A stretch of DNA of 64,000 bases, from assembly GCA_029990175.1 (NCBI GenBank), contig JARKIP010000028.1, forward strand, positions 9,116,501 through 9,180,500. Reading direction: 5' to 3'. The notes under the pieces were generated by a model, which was given only the letters and a program-made list of their open reading frames with translations, did not search any database and was not told the origin of the DNA. The position numbers were made by a program, and so were the translations under genes. Positions 33,886-46,180 of the stretch are shown piece after piece (the first letter of the stretch is position 1; the number at the start of each line of letters is the position of its first letter). This DNA is from Petunia secreta (taxonomy: Eukaryota > Streptophyta > Magnoliopsida > Solanales > Solanaceae).

Positions 33886-35965
33886 TAAATAAGTGATCAT
33901 GTAAAATTGCTCTAATTGTGAAATGCAGTACTCCAGAGTCCACAGCAGCACGAGAGAGGATATGTGATCGGACGAGTTGAATGTCAGAAGAGACAACAGA
34001 GGAACAACAGCTGGCGTGTGTAGGGCCAAGAGCTAGTGCCCTATCGGGATCGCTTGTTATATCCTAGGCAAAACTAAGTACTAGAATTACTTGTCGTCCT
34101 TCAAACCTCCACCCAGCAATTTTGGGTTCTTTTTCCTTACATTTATAAACTTCAAAAGCTGCAACTCAATACTATGATAGGAGTAGTAAAATAGTACAGT
34201 ACTATATTTAAGTTCATTTTCCTTTTGCAATATGCACTCGTGAAAAATGTAGCTAGTCCACTCCACACTCCACAGTCATTTTCCTTTGGCGTTCTTTGCA
34301 TATATGATATGAAATGCGAAACCAACTTCTTAGTGTGCCACGTGTATCAGCCTGTATCTCTCTACAGAACAAAGCCAGACCCACTTGAGTCCAACCAAAA
34401 TTTAATTTACTGTACTCTCTTTTGTTTTTATAAAATTATCTGCTTTTTAAAAGATTTAGGCCCATGCATCTTATAAATAATGCAATAAAATATGCTTATT
34501 TATTGGATAAGTTTTTGTAAAACATATCAAAATACTTTTTCCAACGGCATGCCCAGTAAAAGTTAGTATCATCTTTTCTTCTCCATATACATATTCAAAA
34601 AAATCAAAGAAAAGGTTTCCTACAATTAGTTACTGTAATAGACTGTGGACTAGAAATGCTAACAAGCATACGGACTATATTTATACATATCTTGCTAGTA
34701 TCTTAACTGAATCAAAGAAGCCACAAGCATAGCAAGACCAATCAATGTAGAAGCGTTAAGTAGAAGTTTTCACCGTGAAAAGTTGAGTAGAGCAACGGAT
34801 GAGCTAAACCACTATCCTAAGTCAACAGATGAGCTTAATGTAGTTTTTTTTGCTAATATCAGGCTAGGCCGTAAGGTAAGGCTGGTCTTTGTTTTGGAGT
34901 TATTTTGGACTAATGCTTTGGTGATAAATAATAATGTTTGTGTACATAAAAAAATATAAATTTTTGATCTATATCTTTTCGATTTCTTTTTGTGAAATAA
35001 TTAACTTGCCTACTCGATAAAGACCTGCCATATTTTTAAAGATAGCCTATTTTTAGAGTACGACTCTGTTCGATTGGTTCAATCGATTTTTTAATAACTA
35101 TTAACACTCTGTACTTATACATTCATGATCACTCTGGTAAAGAAATTTCTCCTGCAAAACATGCGTAACCTATATGGCAAATCTTATAGTTTCCATCTAA
35201 GATATGGTATCGATCTTAACTTTGAAAATTGAATTGAAAAGGATAAGTAAATGTTTGGAATAACTTGTACTATTATCTAACTTGGTTCCACGAGGAATAA
35301 AAAGATTGTTCTTTTTTAGTGATAGAAATTTGAAAGGGAAAATTTATAGGGAAGTGAATGTGGAAGATAGCAAATATTGTTGTACGTTTTACAAGAAATC
35401 GAAGATAGTGAAAGTGGAAATTTATAGTTAGATCTTAAAGTGCTAAATATTATTCCAATATTTTGGTTATTCATAAATGCGAACGACAATGGGAATAATA
35501 TAAATGCGAATGGCAATGCGAATAAACATAGATCAAATTACAAAGTGTTTTATATAAATTTACGTATACTAGGATTGAGATTCTCATTCAAGCTTATTTT
35601 CTTGGGAGGTTATTTAAGACCGGTTCGTCTATAAATTATTTTTATAACATCAGATCATACAAAACTCGATGCCCCACTTCAGATCATTGTTGTTCTTCTT
35701 CATGTTATATCGATCTTTATTTTGTCAAGGTAATATATGCTCATGCATAAATTTATTTCTTTGGTCAGTTGAGCCGCAATATTTTTTCAATAAGGTGAAA
35801 TTATTTTCAAATATTTCAACTCTCTATTTCACAAAATGAATTTCTTAGAAGAAATTTTGTAAAATTACTCTAATTTGAAATGAATTACTCATATTTTGCT
35901 CTAATTGTGAAACTATTTTCAAAAATAAATTTACTACACAAGAGAGGTTATGTGATAGGAGTACA

Positions 35966-36380
35966 TGCTGCTAATTCAGCTTCAATAAGCTAAGAACAAA
36001 AACCCTAACTCGAAGCAGATAGAACGAGAGAGAAAGAAGATAGAGAGAATTATTTAAGGGATAATCATTATTCTGTTAACTGCAAATGAGTCTGTAGAAG
36101 GCTATTTATACACGACGGACCAGTTAGCAAAACTGTTAACTAACTCTAACAGCTAACTATTGTATCTAACTTCTTGACATTAAGAAAATTATTAAACTAC
36201 CCCTTACTACATTGCTAGAGTGTCAGCTTGCTCAACACTCCCCTCAAGCTGGAGGGTGCAAAAGATATATTAAGCACTCCTAGCTTGGAGCACTGATAGC
36301 CATGTTGCACATAACTCATACATTTTGTAAGAACATAAACCGGTTGATCCTTGGTTGAAATGTACTCAGTGGAGAATAAG
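35966..36380 (-). mobile_element. copia LTR with a 3' internal stub
   Basis: The LTR (35966-36237) reads TGTTGAGCAAGCTGACACTC on the minus strand to ...TTAGCAGCA. The adjoining minus sequence GAGGGGAG is its polypurine tract. Further in, the minus strand encodes ISTKDQPVYVLTKCM and YVQHGYQCSKLGVLN, the RNase H tail of copia Pol. The rest of the element is missing beyond about 36380. Confidence 0.75.
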
Positions 36381-36600
36381 GTATTACTAATAATTTAGCA
36401 ATCACTATTTATTACCCTTATTCTATAAAAAAGGTATTACTAATAATTAAGTATAGAATAAGGTACGGAGGAAAAGAATTAGGGGTACAAGTGATTTAGT
36501 TATACAAAGAAGGGTAATGTTACAGTAAATATAAATAATCTAAATAACTATAAGAATTACTTTAATATATCCCCTAAATATTAATATTATGGCTAATACA
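36381..36600. other. non-coding
   Basis: Short direct repeat AAGGTATTACTAATAATT near 36378 and 36430; nothing else recognised. Confidence 0.3.
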
Positions 36601-37240
36601 CTCAATGTCATTTTAGGGCACTTTTTTAAAAAATATACCAATATTTTGTCACTTTACGAAACATAACAATATTTTAAAAAAATGCTACATAACATATCAC
36701 TAACTAAAAAACTCTAATCCTAAATTCTCTCTCTCTCTTCTCTAATCTCTCTTCCACCTTTACCCAACCCTCACATCTTTCCGCTGCCGATCCCCCACCC
36801 TTCCGGGGCCGTTCTCAATCCCCGCCACCCCCACACCCTCGTGCGGTGGTTGTTGTCCCTTCCGGGGTCGTTCCCATAGCAAAAATATACAAATATACAA
36901 TAATTGTATGTGTGTATCTGCTGTATTCTCACTGTATGCACAATGTATCATTGTCCATACACTGTATATACATTGTCCATACAGTGAAAATACACACAGA
37001 TACACAAAAAAAAAAATCGGTAACTGGCGGCCGGTCGACGGCAGTGGTAGTGATGGTGGGTGGCAGTTGGGGTGGTAGGAGGTGGATCTAGGGTTTTATC
37101 ACCCTTTTATATGTACTTTTGCTATGTTTTAAAAAAAATGTTGCTTTATTTTGAAAATGGGACAATATTGACATTTTAGTGTAAAAATGAGTGTTAGATT
37201 ATATAATTTTGAAAATTGCCCAAATATTTATTGCCTTTAT
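36600..37240. mobile_element. non-autonomous element related to 62728-63650
   Basis: Shares a layout with 62728-63650: repeats of AACATAACAATATTTT type, a CT-rich block (CTCTCTCTCTCTTCTC), a GC-rich proline/glycine-codon block, GTATATACA-type palindromic runs, then TTTTATCACCCTTTTATATG. Similar leading motifs occur beside the Mutator fragment at 45290. I infer deletion derivatives of one Mutator-like family. Confidence 0.5.
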
Positions 37241-37292
37241 ATTATATGATAAGAGTACTGTAAAGTGTGGAGGGAGAGCACAGTTTTTAAAA

Positions 37293-37764
37293 GGCCAAAT
37301 ACATCACCGGCCCCTTGAATTTGACACTATATTCTACTTAGATACTCTAACTAAGATCGTTTCCAATTAAGTACTTGACCCTTTTTTAAAGTGTCAATCT
37401 AGACACTTTCCGCCCACTCTAATAAAAAATCCACGCGCGTGTTTGCACACGAGTCATACATGATTTAGTGACCCATTTATAATCTGCCACATGTCATAAT
37501 TGTACACATCATATAACATACAATGCATCCAATTATGTGTTATATGATGTGCTAATTATGACACGTGACAAATTATAAATGGATCACTTAACCACGCAGG
37601 ACTCGTGTGTGCAAATAGGCACATGATTTTTCATCAGAGTGGGTAGAAAGTGTTTAGATGGACACTCTTAGAAAAAGTTCAAGTACTTAATTGGGAAGGG
37701 CTTCAGTTAGAGTGTCTAAGTGAAATATAGTGTTTAGTTCAAGAGGCTGACGATGTATTTTGTA
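37293..37764. mobile_element. foldback Mutator-like MITE, 472 bp, 9-bp TSD
   Basis: Two arms of about 220 bp form a near-complete hairpin: left CCAAATACATCACCGGCC and CCTTGAATTTGACACTATA; right TATAGTGTTTAGTTCAAGAG and GACGATGTATTTTG. TTTTTAAAA flanks it on both sides (37284-37292 and 37765-37773), a perfect 9-bp target duplication as expected for Mutator-type transposition. No ORF. Confidence 0.88.
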
Positions 37765-37815
37765 TTTTTAAAATGATAAGGAATAGTTGCTAAAACAAAA
37801 CAATGAAAATTGTTA

Positions 37816-38074
37816 CTCCCTCCGTTTCAAAAATGATGAACCTTTTCACTTTTTGAAAGTCAATTTGACTAATCTATGAACATAAATTATATTATATTAA
37901 ATTAATTTTTTTAAATAAAAATTTGCATATTCAAAAACTATATGAAAAGTACTATAACATGCAATTCTTTGCATATCAATATGATGAAAAAAATCATCTT
38001 AAATTGTTGGTCAAAGTTCATCCAGTTTAACTCTCGAAAAGCGAAAAGGTTCATCCATTCTGAAACAGAGGGAG
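37816..38074. mobile_element. Stowaway MITE, 259 bp
   Basis: CTCCCTCCGTTTCA at the left end and TGAAACAGAGGGAG at the right end, flanked by TA dinucleotides (37814-37815, 38075-38076). Confidence 0.88.
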
Positions 38075-38442
38075 TACTATAAGACGTGATGTTAAGCAAC
38101 TAGTGGGTCCATGAGAGGATTTTTTTTCAGTCTGCTACCTATGCAGTGTGCACTATACCCCATGCAAGATCGAACTGCCATAATTTGTTTTGATCTTCAA
38201 TTACTTTTCTACTTATGTGGGAAAGTTGTTGTCCTTTCATGATGTTTTAAAAAAATTCCAAGTATTTATCAAATATGTTAAAAAAATTATTTTTTAAATA
38301 CAATATATGCAGTTTTAGCAATATTTAAAATAATTTATGTTTTAGTATGAAAGGACGTGGGAGTAGCAATGGAGAAAGATAAAAATCGTTTGCAACACGA
38401 ATTGAGAAGTGAGTGTATAACATTTATTACGCAGTAGTAATT

Positions 38443-40636
38443 TTGAATTAATTTTATTTGGAGTTAAAATCTCAAATGGTCACTCAACTTTGGGAAATTA
38501 ACCACCAAAGTCACTTTATTTTGGTTGGTCCCAAAAAGGTCACTCAACTTTAGAAAATTAACCACCAAAGTCACTTTGCTTTGGTTGGTCCCAAAAAGGT
38601 CACTCAACTTAGGGAAAATATCTCCAAAAGTAATTCTTGTCAGTTTTTGCACCGTTACCCACTGAAAATCTGACGTGGCTTTTTAAAATATTTTTCATAT
38701 AATCGTAGGTCCCACTTTTTTTTCCATGTAGGACTTTTCTAATAGTTACTTACTAATTTTCTGACAAGTGCAATGCACGTGTATTCCTAATAACTAATAC
38801 AAAAATTATAAATATGTGTAATAAGCGTGTATCGTTGCTAGTAAATTAAAGGAAAAAATATAAATTCAAAGTACTGATATATCGAATCATTTACAATTGA
38901 TATTTTTTATTTTCGCAATACATAATCATACTAATTAAATATTACTATTGTACGAAGGCCAGTAATTGATATTTGAACAATTTTAATCATGTTAATTTTA
39001 TAATATCAAGTATTTAGCTTGATATCAATACCTTTTTTTTTTTTTTTTTTTGTGCTAATGGCAAACTGTTATTGTGTACTAGGCATTAGGAGTACGACAA
39101 ACAATTATTTGGCCTTCGAACTTGATATATTATAAAATTTGCATGATTATAATCATTCAAATATTAATTACTGGCATTCGTACAATAGTAATGTTTAGTA
39201 TGATTATGTATTACAATAACAAAAAATATCGAACGTAAAGGATTCGATATATCAGTACTTTGAATTTATATTTTTTTCTTTAATTTACTAGGAACGATAC
39301 GCGCTTATTACACACATTTATAATTTTTGTATTAGTTATTAGGAATAAACGTGCATTGCACTTGTCAGAAAATTAGTAAGTAACTATTAAAAAAGTCCTA
39401 CATGGCAAAAAAAGTGGGACCTACGATTATATGAAAAATATTTTAAAAAGCCACGTCAAATTTTCAGTGGGTAACGGTGCAAAAACTGACAAGAATTACT
39501 TTTGGAGATATTTTCCCTAAGTTGAATGACTTTTTTTGGATCAACCAAAGCAAAGTGACTTTGGTGGTTAATTTCCCAAAGTTGAGTGACCTTTTTGGGA
39601 CCAACCAAAGCAAAGTGACTTTGGTGGTTAATTTCCCAAAGTTGAGTGACCATTTGAGATTTTAACTCTTTTATTTGTGGTCATTCAACTATTGTTTCAT
39701 TACCACAAAATTATTTTTGTTTTTTCGGTTATCCAAAAGTCACTCATTTTTCTTCCGATCTACACCAGAATCACTATAGCCAGATTTTACTTATACTTGA
39801 TGGAAAAATGATGTGACATCATTAATTATAAGTTAATATATTAACCTAATTCCTTAACCCATTGCACTAGTTCTATCCAATCTAGAGCCAAATCAATTTT
39901 GCTACTTCTTCAAGTTCCCTTGTTTACTCTAAATCCCAAACACATTATTAATCAATAAATGCACTAAAAGTTTCAAACTATATTGCTCATTTTCTATTAA
40001 TTTAGGAAAGGATTGACAAGTTACAAATGACACATACACTTTATAAGCAGATTATATAGCTCTAGTTAAACATAGTAATAATATCAACGGAAATTTTAAA
40101 TGTTGAAATGAAAACATCACTGAACAGTTTGGTTGTGGGAGGTGAGGTCGAATGACAGATTAAACTCGGAGTGGATAATAAAACTTGCAGCTACAGCAAA
40201 CTAGAAGTATTTTTTGACTTGACACAAGTAACTACAAGGTTAAACACTTCCCAAATACTTGCGCTCAGTAAATGAATAGTATAATTATTACCTCATTAAC
40301 CTGACAACCATGATGAATTTGCAAAACAATGTAACTACTCATAAGAGTAAAAGAAATCTTAAAATAGTTGATGCCACATTTTAAAAAATTATTTTTAATT
40401 AATGATTAGTGTAATGGATTAAGAAATTAGTGTATTGAGTAGACTTAGTGTAATGAGTTAATGAATTGGATTAATATTGATCTATAATTAAGAAGATTAT
40501 TTTTAATTAATGATGTCATGTCATTTTTGGCAAGTTTTCAGCAAAATCCGGCTAGAGTAACTTTGGTGTAGACTGAGAGAAAGGTGAGCGGCTTTTGGGT
40601 AACAATAGTTGAGTGACCACCGATAAAATTAACTCA
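38443..40636. mobile_element. outer foldback element, interrupted by the element at 38461-39668
   Basis: Right end GGTGGTCACTCAACTATTGT on the minus strand, then GAGTTAATTTTATCGG at its tip, mirrors the left tip GAATTAATTTTATTTG (about 38445-38460) and its continuation TGGTCATTCAACTATTG at 39678. The arms (39678-39900 and about 40400-40636) pair over CCAAAAGTCACTCA, TACACCAGAATCACT and ATGATGTGACATCATTAATT. Outer target duplication not found. Confidence 0.7.
38461..39668. mobile_element. 1208-bp long-inverted-repeat (foldback) element, 9-bp TSD
   Basis: Arms of about 550 bp (38461-39020 and 39110-39668) are close to perfect reverse complements around a short loop with a T-run at 39033-39051. 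Tips are GAGTTAAAATCTCAAATGG and its complement. TTTTATTTG flanks both sides (38452-38460 and 39669-39677). Each arm begins with two or three tandem 67-bp units (GGTCACTCAACTTT..., ending TTGGTCCCAAAAA). The short open frames in the arms are repeat shadows. Confidence 0.9.
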
Positions 40637-40796
40637 TGTTGTCTTTAAGGTAATTAGATTGATATTTGTAGATGTATTTATGTAAGTTCTGATAAAAAAT
40701 CATACTGTTTCGTAATTATCTTATTTATTTTTTCTTTTTTGTAATTGTGACTCTTATATTTTCAACTGTGTAAACTTTCGATCGAATGACTTTGAG

Positions 40797-41613
40797 TTAC
40801 AGGTGTTCATGGGGCAATACGGTTCGATTTTTAGCTTATCGGTGGTGGTATATCGGTTAGCAGTATGTGATTATGTAAATCCGATATCGTACCGATAAGC
40901 TATTGGTTATTGTTAGTTAACGGTTTGGTAGTTAACGATTCGGTAATCGGTATCACTTTTACCATCGAAGTAATGCATGAATTTTCGGTGGTTGATTGTC
41001 AATAGCTAACATTTTCTCATATTAGGAACTGCCCCAAGTAATCTCTAAAGAAAAGGTGCACTATAATTGAGCATTAACAAATAAAGAGAAAGACTCGTTT
41101 TTGTGTGAGTGAAGCTTGAATATAACAATTTAACTAAGTGAAGTGAGAGAAGTAGAAATTATATAATATTATCTTCATTTTATTTGAAGAATTTTGCATG
41201 GTTTTTTCTCAAGTAAAGCAGTTGTTTCAGGTAAGCCATCTAACTTTAAAAAAGTCATTTCAGAAGCTACTATCCAACAACTTATAAAATGGGCTAGGCC
41301 TTATAATTAAAGTATAATGACAAACAATCACCCACAGCAGTAATAGTTGAAGTTTAACTTATAAATTAAAACTTAAAAAGCTTAATATATTTATAATAAA
41401 TAAAATAAAATATAAAAATTTTTAATAAATACCTAATCGGTTATCAATACGGTAATGGTAAAGATAAATAGATATCGTTATCGTACCAATACCTTATCGG
41501 TACTATAAATCAATACCATTATCGAACCGATATACTGTTATACCGATACTGTTATGCTTATCGATAGCGATAACAGTTCGGCTATCGGTATCGGTTCGAT
41601 TTTGCACACACCT
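40797..41613. mobile_element. hAT-like non-autonomous element, 817 bp, 8-bp TSD
   Basis: ACTTTGAG lies on both sides (40789-40796 and 41614-41621). Ends AGGTGTTCATGG (after TTAC) and TTGCACACACCT are inverted. Subterminal DNA is full of ATCGGT/ACCGAT repeats (CTATCGGTATCGGTTCGAT near 41582). No coding frame. Confidence 0.82.
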
Positions 41614-41621
41614 ACTTTGAG

Positions 41622-42690
41622 CATTATACATAGTATTGGCATATAGTTTTGAACAAAGTGGGAATGCATTGTCTAAATTAATTATGCGATAAAACCCAAG
41701 AATCATACTGTTATGAAACAAAATTGAAAAATACTTATTAAGAATATGATTTTGCACGAAGAGATTTTTGGCAATATTTGCACAATAGTAAATACTACAT
41801 TTAAAGTTTCCCTCGTATAAACACAATTAATTATTGGTAAATTACAGTTTATTACAGTTATATAAGGAGATAATCGATATGTTTTCTTTTTACCAACTCT
41901 TTTACTATACATTATTTCCATAACCAGTTGAAAGCATGTCCTTTTCGGAACTGAGGAGAAGATCTTCATATGTAGGGACCTACTGTGAATTGTGATAGTA
42001 GAAAGAGAGAGAATCATGGAAGCATTAATGACGATAAGTATATTCTTAGCTTTACTGTTCCCGAGTCCTAGACAAAGTAGGAAAAAAACAAGAATGTGGC
42101 CCTTACCTGCACTCTGCAGGTCCTTTTGCTGCGGCAAACAAGGCATTTCCAATGCTATGATCTCCGCAGTCAGTTGAACTGGCCGTTCTTTTGCACAAAT
42201 TTGCCTCCTGCACGCTTTATTGACTTCTCGCAAATCACATAATATAAAGCTGGACTATGGACTAGGTGACTTAGCGCACTCTAAAGCCAACGATCTTACT
42301 TATCTTTTTTTCTCATTTTTTGCCTTTTTTGCTACTTATAAAATTTCAAAAAGCCAACAAAATGGTTTACATAAATTTACTACCACATTAACTCACTGTG
42401 TAGAATTAATAATTACGATTATGCTGTCTTTTCATCGAGCAGAATGACTACTACATCACCGATCCTATACGTTACAACATTGTAATTGTACAGATGCTAC
42501 AACACACAACAAAAATCAGAAGGGTAATCATAAAGAGAAATTGCATTTATTAGAGCATTATGGTACTTTAATTCTTAATTTATTTTTTCCATATACCCAC
42601 TCAATTGCATGAATGTTATAGCTTCCTCTCTGAACATCATCATTCAAATTAAAATTCCAATATAATGTCACCACTTGGAAATTCTCTGCT
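41622..42690. other. unassigned; possible short exon relic on minus near 42110-42230
   Basis: On the minus strand AKERPVQLTAEIIALEMPC reads openly and ends at a good splice donor (GCAG|GTAAGG at about 42107), but I cannot find partner exons or name a family. The rest is non-coding. Confidence 0.25.
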
Positions 42691-43515
42691 TTAAAAGGCA
42701 GTTTTGAGACTCGCTCGGGACTCGCTCCGGGGCGGAGCACTTGCAAAACGCCCTGAGACTCTCGGGAGATGCTTAGATCCATGAGGCTTACGCCTCAAGC
42801 ACCCGACGATGCACCCAGAGCACGCCCAACGCCCAACGCTCGGGACTCGCCTTATAGAACCTATGCAAATGATCTGTCCAATTCCCTAATTAAGATTGTT
42901 CATCCATAATTTTCTTTAAAAATGAAGTTATATTCATCTATATAAATTCAAAAATCGAGTATAGCTCAATCAACGAGACATAATATTACATGTATTATAA
43001 TTGAGAATATCATAAGGGTGAATATCATCTGTATACTTAATCTAAAAATGTATATCTGATGTTTATAATATCATCACTTGTTATTGATTTTAATGTTTTA
43101 TTTTTGTCACTCAAAATTATTAGACTTCAATTATTTTGCAATTTAGAAGTAATTTTATGTTTATCAATGAAAATTAATTTTTAAATTATAATAGTATAAA
43201 TTTTATTATTCATTCACTTTTTATAGTAACAAATTTTTGTTTTTAATTATTTGAAAGTTAAGGCCTTATGGTTTATTTGTATCTCATAAAAACTATAACA
43301 TTATTTAATTTCTTATAATTGTTAAAAAAGTTAGATCTTTTATTTCTATAATTTTTTTCTTATTTTTAATTTTCTTAATTTTTTTGTACTTTTGATATTT
43401 TTTCTCATTATTCTATTTTATTAATTTAAAATTAATTAAAAAATAAGATCCATAGGACTTACGCCTCGCCTCATTGTAAGTAAAATGCCTCGCCTTGCGC
43501 CCCGCTTTTTAAAAC
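42690..43515. mobile_element. probable non-autonomous DNA transposon with GC-rich ends
   Basis: GC-rich ends (GAGACTCGCTCGGGACTCGC on the left, GCCTCGCCTTGCGCCCCGC on the right, each beside TTTTAAAA or TTTTTAAAAC) enclose a very AT-rich middle. The internal motif CTTACGCCTC occurs near both ends (42787 and 43459). No target duplication established. Confidence 0.45.
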
Positions 43516-43824
43516 ATTGCTTGGAATTCAGTTCCAAAATTCTGCTGGTCTAAACCTTATCATCTGTTTTGTTTATTCTGGAGTTTTTGTTTGCCTATGT
43601 TTATTTACATGATGTCTGCATGTGTTGTAATTTATCCAGATGGATCACAACAATTTCCATCAATCAGGGAGATGAGAATTTTGGATAATAAGTTTTGATG
43701 CCACAGCCCACAGGTAAGAAGTCTCACAACTCCATTGTTGTTTAGCGTAGGATTGGTATTGCTATTTCAAATTTGTGTTCCTCTTATCTTTGTCTATTGT
43801 TTTAAACCTTTTTGTATTGACTTA
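43516..43824. other. non-coding
   Basis: No gene or element recognised. Confidence 0.35.
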
Positions 43825-44117
43825 ATACCCGTTTGGCCATAAAAATATTTTCACTTTTTTTCAAAAAAAATTTGGAAAACATGTTTGTCCATGAAAAATT
43901 GTCAGTTTATGAAGATTTTTTGAAAAACCAAAAAGTGCTCTTGATCACTTTTTCAAGTTTTTCAAAAAAACAACTTTTCTCCACTTACAATACTTCAACT
44001 TTTTTTCAAATAAAATTTATGTCCAAACACAATTTCAACTTCCAAATACAATTTTTCAACTCAACTTCGAAAATTCTTTTTCAAAATTTTTGTTGAAATT
44101 TATGGCCAAACGGGGGC
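43825..44117. mobile_element. Harbinger-like (Tourist) MITE, 293 bp
   Basis: ATACCCGTTTGGCCATAAA at the left and TTTATGGCCAAACGGGGGC at the right are inverted. TTA sits on both sides (43822-43824, 44118-44120). The interior is a diffuse palindrome. Confidence 0.85.
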
Positions 44118-44120
44118 TTA

Positions 44121-45285
44121 GTATTTCAGGTCTCCAAAAGAAGATTGTAAACAATTGCCAAGTCACCTTTTGGTAATAAGTGTAAAGCAGCCTTTGTGAA
44201 GTGTAAGCTAAATTACTACTTTATTCAAATTCTGCCTAATTAGTCGCTGACCTATAATTTCGTGTATGTTTAGTCTATAATTTGTATGGTTGATCTAGTT
44301 GAGAAGGAGAAACATTAGCATAAGGATATGGGTAAGTTTCTTTTGATCGAATACTGATATTGAAAATTTTGATGAATTTTTCTTGGTTTCAATTTAAAGG
44401 AGACTTACTTGATTTCACTCTACAACAGTTAAAGCTAAGTGCGTACAGACACCTATTACCACTGTGAATGGATTTTGATTTTAACAGCTTTATTTATCAT
44501 TTCAATATCTTTTATTTGTAAATTAATTTGCATTGTATATTTTGATTTGTTGCTTCTTTATCTTACTGTCTGGATCTTTTACTCCTCTAGAAATGCTTAT
44601 TACTTATTATAACTTTATACTAAGAATATTAATAGATGTACTTAAATTTGCAAACTTTCTGTTGGTTCCTGACTTCCTTCTAAATTCCCATGGTTTGTTT
44701 TAACGTGTGTATGTTAGCTACGGTTCTTTATTGTTTTAATGCAGTACGCGATTTTTTTTTTTTTTTTTTGGTCATGCACTATATATATGAAAAAATTGAA
44801 GGGAATATAAATATTAAGAAGAACAAAAGTAAAGATTCATTTAGACATGATTTTATTTTCATATGTATTTTCCATGAACATTTTCTTACAAATTCTTTTA
44901 TGTACTCCTTTATCTCAAATAAATTGCCGTGGTTATTCAAAATGTACATCTCAAAATACATGTCATTTTAGAAGTTCAAATACAATTAATTCCTTTTCAC
45001 TCTAACGTTAATATTAATTGTTCTTGAAAGAAGAAATAGAGTGGATTTATTGAAAGAGAACAACATGGGGGAGGCTAAAGATATAAATAAGTATAGAATA
45101 GTGAAAAAGCTCCTATTATTAATATTTTTAAGGGGCATGTAAATGATAAACATGAAAAATTATTTAAGACAGCAATATTTTTATTTTTATTTTATGCAGA
45201 TCTTTTGTCTCTTTTATGCTAGCAATATTTTCAAAGAAATATGAGAGACCACGCAAACCGCGGACAAATTAACTAGTGAATAGTA
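44121..45285. other. non-coding
   Basis: AT-rich, T-run at 44751-44769, no supported gene. Near 45255, CCGCGGACAAATTAACTAGT has a weak resemblance to a Helitron 3' end. Confidence 0.3.
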
Positions 45286-46180
45286 AATGAGTTTTTTTTT
45301 ACACAAATATAAAAATTTTTATCCTTAATTACAAGAAAATAGCAATATTTTAAAAATTACAAAGCATAGCAACATTTTTCCTAGCAAAATGGCAATGTAT
45401 AAATAGTTCTTTCCAGCTCTGTTTCATAATTCCATCCACGCTGAAACTCTTATTCCTTTCTCTCTGTTTTTTTTTCTCTATCTGCTTCCAATTCTTTTCT
45501 ATATAACAATTCTGCAACTATTCAAAATCGTTTCTTTTCTGTTTCTATTTGTTTCTACACATAGTCCTCTATTTTCAATCCAAAATTCTAAAAAGCTGCT
45601 ACCGTTTCTCCACTGTTTCGTGTCTGTTTCTCCTCTGTTTCGCGTCTGTTTCTCCTTGATGTTACTCATTTTTTACAGTTTAAACAGATCAAATTTGCAA
45701 TAGATATGGCACAAATACAAATTCTATTAAAACATAGTGGAAGATGGGATAAATTCGACAATTATATCGATTTTGTTATTGATGCGATCGCGATAAATTC
45801 AGATTCAAACTTTCAAATGCTTCGTGATATTGATCTGACTAGAAAAATTATTAAAATAAAGTATAAAGTAATATAAAAAAGTTCAAGTTTAGAAATACAC
45901 AATGACATGGGTGTTTTCGTGTATACATGATTGAAAATAGAGAAAAAAGGAATAGAAATATATCTACTTTGTATCACACTCGAGGATATTGTTGAGGATC
46001 AAGGTTTTTGGAGTGATAGACATAGCACAACTACCCACAACTTCTTCATTTATCCCGTTTGCCCGTTTGTATCACAGAAAGGTGCAGCGAAAATGGTGGA
46101 GTTATTGGTGTCAGGTCGGTGAAGATTTTTGGTGAAGACATAGTTTATTTAGGATAGAAATTGAAATAGGATTAGGCCCA
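45286..46180 (+). mobile_element. Mutator-like element, internally deleted
   Basis: 45706-45876 reads MAQIQILLKHSGRWDKFDNY and IDFVIDAIAINSDSNFQML, the start of the N-terminal region typical of plant MuDR-type transposases. The frame then ends, and the transposase core and zinc-finger regions are missing. The leader has AAATAGCAATATTTT and CATAGCAACATTTTT repeats and a CT-rich stretch like those in 36600-37240 and 62728-63650. Ends not defined. Confidence 0.6.

Larger units (their letters stand above)
32187..35960. repeat. diverged tandem segmental duplication (unit 1 about 32187-33980, unit 2 about 34607-35960)
   Basis: Collinear similar blocks: TATTTATACATAT-TTGCTAGTATC at 32347 and 34679; AGTTTTTACCGTGAAAA near 32440 and its variant near 34768; TTCATGTTATATCGATCTTT at 33251 and 35699; AGAGAGG-TATGTGAT at about 33954 and 35942. 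Unit 1 contains a 300-bp MITE that unit 2 lacks. No coding content in either unit. Confidence 0.65.

Noticed and set aside
36760..37091. 81-aa ORFs on both strands in the GC-rich block
   Set aside because: They coincide with compositional blocks shared with 62845-63054, part of a non-autonomous element.
38464..39665. Mirror-image ORFs reading LVVNFPKLSDLFGTNQ in both arms
   Set aside because: They are the subterminal 67-bp units of a foldback element read in frame, not a protein family.
41703..42233. 176-aa minus-strand ORF
   Set aside because: Only the first 40 residues look coding; the rest reads through intron-like and transposon-flank sequence, and no family was recognised.
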